Below, piece after piece: positions 36,101-45,100 of a DNA stretch of 64,000 nt. Origin of the DNA: Triplophysa rosa (taxonomy: Eukaryota > Chordata > Actinopteri > Cypriniformes > Nemacheilidae); NCBI RefSeq assembly GCF_024868665.1, contig NC_079906.1, forward strand, positions 9,072,835 to 9,136,834, read 5' to 3'. The position numbers were made by a program, and so were the translations under genes. Every line of letters starts with the position of its first letter. Position 1 is the stretch's first letter. The notes under the pieces were generated by a model. It did no database searches. It was not told the origin of the DNA and saw only the letters and a program-made list of their open reading frames with translations.

Positions 36101-39100
36101 GAATCAAGCATTTCAACGAGCAGTGTAATAAAACCAGTTATACCATGGTATTTTTGAATACTCGATTCTGATTGGCTGGAAGGTGTGCATTAAAACCCTT
36201 TAACGCACAGGTAGCTCCAGTAAGTTTGATTACATTTGAAATTTAACTGACAAAATCACTGTAATTTTCACCTGTTTGATCAAAAATTTCACTGTAAACA
36301 TCAATAAAAGATTTAACTTGGCAAATGACCATGGTATAAGCGGGATAATCCACAGCTAGCCGTGCGTTAAAGGATTTTAATGCGCTTCGCGTCGGGTGGT
36401 TCTTGGCCTCCATGTCGTGAATTAAAACCCTTTAACGCACGGCTATCTGTGGATTATCCCTTACTTAACATACCTAAACAACAACCGAGGAAAACCACAT
36501 TTCTGTCAGATTTTACTGTAATAAACACTAGATGTTGTCAAAAGACCGAGCTCTCATTCCACAGATGAATAATCTCATGTTAAGCATTTTCTCCTCCATA
36601 GAAATCCATTATAAGGAAACTGCTCAGCTCAAGGCAGCGCAAACTAAGAACATCAAACGTTTCTGATATCATGCTGATGTTCGATATTGGGGATGATAAA
36701 ATTATTTAATAATTTGGTTTTCCCTGGTCGTTGTTGCCTTAGGCTATTTCTTATAATGGACTATGCGAGAGAAAATGTTTAACGTGAGATTATTCATTTA
36801 ATTGGTAGAATAAAAGTTTGTTTTACAGCGGCTAACGTTAGTGTTCATTACAAGTACATTTTGACAGAATTGTGGTTTTCCCTGGTCGTTGTTTAGGTAA
36901 TGTTAAGTCGTTTTAGAAATACCCAAATGGGCGACACGCAAGTATACCGGAAACGGATATCCCGACTTCTGAGTCCATTGTTGTTGTCCATGAATTTGAT
37001 AATTTACTGTTTTACCCGAAAGGCTGAAAAAATAGTAAAGTAGCCTACTTTGATACATTTTTTATTTGGATGCCCAATTACAGTCAGTAATAACAGGGAC
37101 TGTGGGAAAAGTATATAAAAACAAAGCCAACGAAAATGCAAGATGTTGTCAAGGCCAAAGGAGGACATCAAAATGATTTACTGTTTTGGTTATTTGGTTA
37201 TTGTGTCTAAGTAAAGACTATTTAGTTGTTTCAGTTATTAATAAATGACAATAAAATGATTAGTTTTTTTATATATTCCTATAATATTTGTGTTTCTATT
37301 TATTCTGACATGTAGTTTTATGCATTTATTACACTATATAACTTTGTGTGTGACATAAAAATCTTGAATCATGGCCAAAAGAATACACATAAAAATTATA
37401 TTATCGCAAAATCTATTGAAATAAATTTTGTCAGTCAGGTTTATATGTTTTAGTTTTTTGCTCTTTTGGCCACTGAATCAGACTAAAAATACTAGTGTGT
37501 GAAGGCAGATAGAGTAACCATTGTGGCTCTTAAAGTTATAGTTCACAGAAAAATGAAAATTCTCTCAAAATGTACTTGCCCTCATGCCATCACAGGTGTA
37601 TATGACTTTCTTAAGCCAAACACGCAGTTATATGAAATAACGAAATATTATTTTGTAATGCCATTTCATGGGGTACACATTTTTGATGCTCCAAAAAGTG
37701 CATTGATCTGTCATAAAAGTAATTCATTTTGCTTAAAAATATTTTTCTTTCAAACTTTTCAAACTGTAAACATTGGCATCAGGTAACAGTCGTCCATGCC
37801 ATAGATCTGTGTATGCTATGCCTGAGTGAGAAAGACGTTCTTTTTTGGCTCTTTTCATACTTTTATGATGGATGGTGGGCTTTTTGACACTTAAAAATTG
37901 TAGACCCTATTAAATGGCATTCCAAAGATACCACGAGCCAGAGCCAAGAGCATTATTTATTATCACTCAGATTGTGTTTGGCTGAAGAAACCAAGTAATA
38001 TACACCTATGATGGCCTGAGGGTAAATAAATTATGGATTCATTTCCATTTTCCAGTGACCTATTCCTTTAAAATTCAATAAGTGCCATTCTGCTAGAAGA
38101 CATAGTCACTGTAAAACGTATTTAGATCAACAAGTGTTTGTTACTTTGTTGATGTAAGCACCCTCACACCATTTATTATTTAGGCCTGGAACTTTCAGAT
38201 TTATTATGGGATATAACTATTAATCCATCTTTCTCTCTCACCCTTTTCAGTCAGGGTGTACGTTTATCAGCGCTGTGTAGGGACATCTGTTGGCTGTTGG
38301 AGGAGGTGTTATTCAGAAACACTGATGTGGGTTACGGCGGTTCTTTGGTGGGACTCGTGCATCACGCACTCTCTATGCTCCGCCCACATCTGCTCATTGC
38401 CGCAGCTCCGCCCACCAGAGAGCCCGTCATTGTGCTGCGGCCCGACCCAGAGTCCCTGCTCACACTGAGCCAACACTGCAATCTGCTCACTCACATCTTC
38501 ATACACGCGGCTGTGGGAGGTGTGTGTGTGTGTGTGTTTAGTTGGTATTGGAAGGGGCATCATGCACCTTTATAATTGAGAGGGAACAGTTTTACCTCAC
38601 TTCGTTTTTTTTTTAAATAAACCAGGCAAATTGAAGCTGAAAAGGACAGCCAGTGGTCTTAATGTACGGAACTCCTTTTTTGTATTTTTATATATATATA
38701 TATATAAAATGTAACATTTTTGCATAAACTAATCATTCAAGCTGCATTGAAAATCCACCTCGGTTTGAATGGGCGTGATGCTTCTGGGTACCGTTGTGTT
38801 TGGGTTGAGTCACGTTTGCATCACAGCAGGGTTTGTTGACAGTGTTAATCCTGAAGCTGTGTGTGTTTGTGTCAAGCATGTGCCGTTTCAGCCATGCTGA
38901 GGGAGGTTGTAGGCTGTGGAGGGGGTGGAGACCAGGAGTTTGATGTGGTTCTCGGCCAAGACGAGCTGGTGGAGAAAATCCTCCAACTCACACATTTACT
39001 TTCACCTGGATACATACCAGTGAGTCTCACACAAACACACCCACAGATGTTCTCGCTGTTGTTTTGGTCTCAGATGGTACACCCACAGACCCCCGCAGTC

Positions 39101-42100
39101 CATTAAAGGGATAGTTCACCCAAAAATGAAAAGTCTTTCATCGTTTACTCGCTCTCGTGTGATTTCAAACCTGTATGACTTTCTTTCTTCTTCAGAACAC
39201 AAAAGAAGATATTTTGAAGAACGTTTGGTAACCAGCGATTGATCGCTTTGTCTGTCAGTCAAACAGCTTAAACTCTTGGTTATTTTTGCTACAGTCAAAG
39301 GTCCCATTACGTGACACTGCCCTCACTACGACATTCGCAATCACACAGCGGTGATTCATACGGCCTCCTTGCACTTCAATCAGTCCGAAATTCATTTATT
39401 TTTTCATACATTCTCCCCATTTCTCTCCCGTCCAATCGATGGGAGGCTCTCCATCTGTTCCATTTATTTTTCTCTCTCGATGGCTCTTAAATCGAATTTC
39501 CCGTTCGAGGGTTCTTCAGCGGCAGGAATAGCATGTGTAATTATTGCCGGCACATTTTACACTTACCTCAGCAAATAAACACTTGTAAAGGCTGTGAAAT
39601 GTCAACAAGAACAAAAACACTACACAACAGCCGAGTAGAACTAATTATCTCTCCTCCTGTCTGTCTGTGTTTACTCACTTTCCTCTGTCTCTCTGTCTGT
39701 CTCTCAGCCGTGTCAGACAGCTCACGGGTTTGCTCTTGATGCGGTGGATTGTCTGGTGCAATGTGGGGTTCTTGTTATGGAGGAGGTAAGACACACATAC
39801 ACAAACTTGGTAGATTATGAAAAATGAAAATTCTGTCATCATTTACTCGCCCTCTTGCCATTTCAAACTTCAGAAGATATTTTGAAGAAAGTTGGTAACC
39901 GAACAGCACTGGCCCCTGTTCACTTCTATTGTATGGATGCAAAACCAACGCAAGTGAATGGGGGCCGGTTAACAACATTCTTCAGAATATCTTCTTTTGT
40001 GTTCTGCAGAAAAAAGAAAGTCATAAAGGTTTGAAATGACAAGAGGCTGAGTAAATGATGACAGAATTTTTGTTTTTGGGGGAACTATCACTTTAAAGGA
40101 ACAGTTCACCCAAAAATGAAAACAAACATAATCAGTGTGCAGCAAATCTGTTTGCAAAATATGCATAATATAGTTTGGAAAAATGTAGGAAACACTTTAC
40201 AATAAGGTGCTATTTGTTAACAATTCGTTAATGCATTAGCTAACATGAACTAACAATTAACAATACTAAAACAGCATTTATTAATATTAATTCATGTTAA
40301 TTTCAGCATTTACTAATACATTATTAAAATCAAACGTGTCACTGTTAACATTAGTTAATGCACAATGAACTAACATGAATAACTGTATTGTCATGAACTA
40401 ACATTAACAAGGATTGCTGAAATGCTGAAAGACTAAATTGTTCATTGTTAGCTAATGCATTTACTAATGTTAACTGATAGCACCTTATTGTAAAGTAAAC
40501 TGTCACTGTTACGTATCATTATATTTATATTTTTAAGCAGTACATTTCTAGTAGCACCAGGTTTAAAAAATCTCATGACGGATGTCACTGCATTTACATC
40601 ATAGAGACCGGTTGCTGCCCGGCGTTTCACCTCATTTGTGGTCCATTGAAATGTGTTTTGGCCGATGGCAATATCCAGAGCAAAGGTGCAGCCTCAATTT
40701 TCAAGCAAAACTGAACAAATTTACTTCAACCTATTTCCCTTTTTAACACATTCCTCACCATATGGTGCAGAATACATCAGGTCATTTTTTTGATTTACTA
40801 TTACAAGCGGCTGTGGAATACTTGGTTCTGATTGGCTAGTCATGACATCATAATGTCTGTTATTCCCAGTTTAAAAGTAGGTCTGGGTCATCTTGACCGG
40901 TGCAGTTTAATGTGACACAAATTAAATATAAATATGCCAAATGAATAACATAGACGATATTATAATTACAAATGATTAAACCAATCTTGTTTAGCTTGCA
41001 TTTGTTATAAAAGAAGAAATAAAATATTATGAATCAGTTTTTTTATGTCCGTGTAAATTCATACCGAGTTCTGATCATCCTGTCAGGGTTTATTCTGTGG
41101 TAACAACCGGCTGGATCTACATTATTTGTTACATATAACATGCTTGTTTTCTGCATGTAATGTTTTTATTAAAATAACTTGCTCCATCTCTGAAATGACC
41201 TTGCTTTTGGACTTTTGTCACTAAAGGCTAAAATACACTACAAGACTTTTGCCCAGATTTTCAGTCTGTGCCGTCTGCAGATTTGATCAGTCAGTGTGTT
41301 TCTATCTGAAACTTTCAAAAAGTCTGCAAGTGTATGATGTCTAGTTTTAAAAAATTCTGTTCAGATTTTAAAAGTCTTGTAGTGTATTCCAGCCATAAGC
41401 CATTTTGTCTTCAAATCCCTCATATAATCAATTCCAAGTGGCAAATTCTGTATCAAGATCACAAGAAAAAAAACTGAATTCACTGAGACGTGGCCAAAAT
41501 GCTGTTTTTGCTCAATTGCCCAGAATGCAGCAGCCCTTTTAGACTAAATCTAATAGCGGAAAATGGGGTGCTCACCGGCACTCTGACCGCTCCGTCTCTG
41601 TGCATTTCTCTTCAAGTGCCTCCGTAGTTTCCAGCTCACTGATTTTGGAAGCAAACAGCCAGAGAGGTGAAAGTTGACTGATTAGTTTCAGCGTTTCCTT
41701 TGATGGTGTTTAGAGCAAAGCTGGTGTTTTTTGTTTGTCTAAGGGTCATTTCAACCACAGACGGATTATTTGCCGTTTGTTTGTGCTTGTCTTTAGAGAT
41801 GTGAACTTGTGTTTGCGTGTGCGTGTGTGTGTGCGTGCGTGCGTGTGTGCGTGTGTATAGGTTCAGAGTGAGACACCAATGTGTGACTTCATGAAGAGAC
41901 AGGGTGTGTTATCATGGAGAGCTTCAGACAACCCTAACCAGAGCAGTGATTCAGACTGTGAGGAACCAGGTACACAATCGTATAAGGTACAAATGTCATA
42001 AACACACATAAAATAGTTAAGAGACCCATTTAAATGTTCGTTTAATCCGCATTTCTAGATGTATTGTGGCCATTTCACGTCAGTGTCTGTTGAATTTCAA

Positions 42101-45100
42101 CAAAATCAAACCTCAGGAGTGACAAAGTCAGTCTTTCACATTGCTGTTGGATGACTTTGACTCAAAATAAGGTTATCAAATCCGAAAATAATTTGTAAAC
42201 TTTTCCTAAATACATGTAGAAATATGACTGTTGTATTGCTTAAAAGTGAATATGAACTTGTTTTCTTTGCAGTATTTGAGGTCTGAAAAAATCCAGAGCA
42301 TCTTTAGCATGCTTAGAGCATTATTTTGACCTGTTTATGCAGTTTTCATTTTCTGATATAGAAACAATATATTTGAAATTTGGGAGAAATATTGCTAGTA
42401 GTTCACAGAATAAAATAAAAATGATCATTTTACCTAAACGCATACCTATAAATAGTAAATTCAGAAAAACTGAAAATAATTTTAAAATGGATATTCTGTA
42501 TATATTTATTGTAGCTTTCCTGTAGTTCAGCCGGTAGAACATGACATTAGCAACGACAACGAGTCGAGGGTTCGAATCCCTGGGAATGAATATACGGTGT
42601 ACAGAATGAACTGAAGTCTCAAAAGTATTACATTTAGTTCTTGTTTCATATCAATATTATATGTCTAGATTCAATGTACTCCCGTAATCCCTGGAAACGC
42701 AATTATAAGATCTAAAGTTCCAGCAAGATGAAACACTCGCAGACTAAAACACACAACCACACCTCATTTATCATTTACACACACAGACGGACCAAAAAAA
42801 AACGCAAAAAAATTGAGACCGACAGTTGTTCTTGAAGCAAGGCTCTGTCTGCGGTGTGGCATTTCTCAGTATCTGTGCACTGAATACAACACAAAGAGAA
42901 GAATCAGTGGCAGGGAAAGTCAATATTGTGTGTTTTGAGGAGAGAGAGGCTGTCGTGTGTGATTCTGAGGTGGATCAGAGCCTCAACGGAACATGTCGGC
43001 AGCTGGGAGTGATGGTTTAGAGCACTGCTTTAAGAGCTTGTTTTTGGTTTGTTGTTTTTCTTTATTGAACTGTTGGGCTTTTTACCATACGTTCGGGAGC
43101 TTTGAATGTTTTTTTTTCTGTTGTTTAGATGTTGTTAGCGGTACTTCACAAAGCATCAGTATTACTATTGATTTATTAAAGGGATAGTATGCCCAAAAAT
43201 GAAGTCTTTCATCATTTACTCACCCTCATGTCATTAGAAACCTGTATGACTTTCTTTCTTCTGCAGAACACAAAAGAAGATATTTTGAAAATGTTGGTAA
43301 CAGAAAAGTGTTGGTCCTCGTTGACTTGCATTGGTTTCGTGTCCATACAATAGAAGTCAATGGGGAGCAACGGTTTTTGGTTACCAACATTTTGTGTTTT
43401 GCAGAAGAAAAACACACAGGTTTAAAATGACAGCAAGGTGAGACAATTATGACAGAATTACAGGAACAGAACTATTCCTTTGTTTTACTTTGGGTTTTCT
43501 CTCAAAAACTTAATTTGAATCTAGATTGAATATATGAATTACTAAAATAAAGTTATAACGGATGACTTCATTAAAAAAAATATTTAGATAGAATATATTA
43601 GAATATTTCGTTTTGGCCGTCTTTGAGGGCTTAGAGGGTTCCCCATCTGGTAAATATCATTGTAGGAATTATTTAAAAAAGCACATATTTTTAAGGGAAA
43701 ATAATACAGAATTCAATTCTGATCTGTAAATCAGGGCTGTGCAAAATTCAGAATTTCAATTAAATGAATGAATTTGAATTGACTCCACCCTTCAGGATGT
43801 TGAATTGAATTGGAATTACAGGAAGTGGAATTGAATTCATTGCAATTCATATCAGTGAGAATGTGATACGTTTAACATACAATTTTCTTCCTAATGGTAG
43901 TACAGACACTAACATTAAGCATACATTCCCTTAATGTTGAATAATTAGCAATATCTTCATTTCAAAGTAACCAAATGAAACAATGTTTTGGTAAATGCAA
44001 TTATCATTTATTAAAGTACTTTACAGGGTAACGTTGTTGCATCTAATGGTCAACAGTTCCTCAAATGTTTTGTCATTGAGGCGGCATCGTTCTGGTCTGA
44101 ATGTCTTGCCTGCAACACTAAATATCCTCTCAACAGGTGCAGAGGAAGCAGGTATGGCCAGATGTTTACATGCAAGTACAGCTAGGTTTGGGAAACTGTT
44201 TTGGTTTTCTTTCCAGAACAATAAAGGATGGCATCTGGGAAATGAAGTGCTATCCTATCATTTTCCACAATTTGAAAGTTATTACAATTTTAATGATCTG
44301 TTTTATAGAGTATGTTTTTAATGGTCATTTGTGGTAAACAAAATAGGCCTATGTACAATAATAAAGTATTGTGTACATGAAGTCCATACAACAATATCTG
44401 TATGAAATTCATGTTGTAATCATATGTAATATATACTGTAAAGCTTCATTGTTAAATACACCTTAATTATGTGTCATTCTTTGAATTTTATGGAATTCCA
44501 ATTCTACTTCCTGCTATTTGAATTGCAATTCAGCTTCCTGTTTGCAATCTCAATTCAAATTCAAGAATTGAATTGGAATTTAGTGGTCATTCTCAGTTCA
44601 ATTCTGAATTTTGTACAACCCTGCTGTAAAACAACCAAAAATATCCAGTTTACTGTCTAATTAATAAAAACAGCATTCTTTGCAGCTTGTCTAACTGTCC
44701 TCCATCCTTCTGTTCTCTCCGTTCGCTCTCTTCTTTCTAGTTGAGTCAGCCGTCTCAGTGCCCAGAAATGCTGTTTTTTCTCTGTAGTTTGCTGAGCGTC
44801 CAGCTGAGAGCTTTGTGCTGGACTTTAGAAAGCCTTCATTACCTCCCCTTACCTACTACAGGTCAGTACACGACCTCACACACACATAAACTCTGACCTC
44901 TGTCCAAACAGTGCTGTTACCGTATGTGTCCACCGTGGTATGCGTGTTACTATTCACGCAGAGTTCATAAGGTGTTTATAATCTAAAAACTGTTTACCAT
45001 AGAAACAGCTTGTGTGAGCCAACTACACATGCACTTGAAGAACAGAGCTCAGCTGGACAAAGTGCACTACGGTAAGAGGCACGCACACACCGATCTCCAT

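Noticed and set aside
42273..42280. An 8-base gpat2 microexon TATTTGAG (CAG before, GT after)
   Set aside because: It would bridge the phase if the previous exon ended at 41969, but extending that exon to the donor at 41986 (TATAAG then GTACAA) gives SYK followed by LSQ. This needs no microexon and matches GPAT family sequence better.
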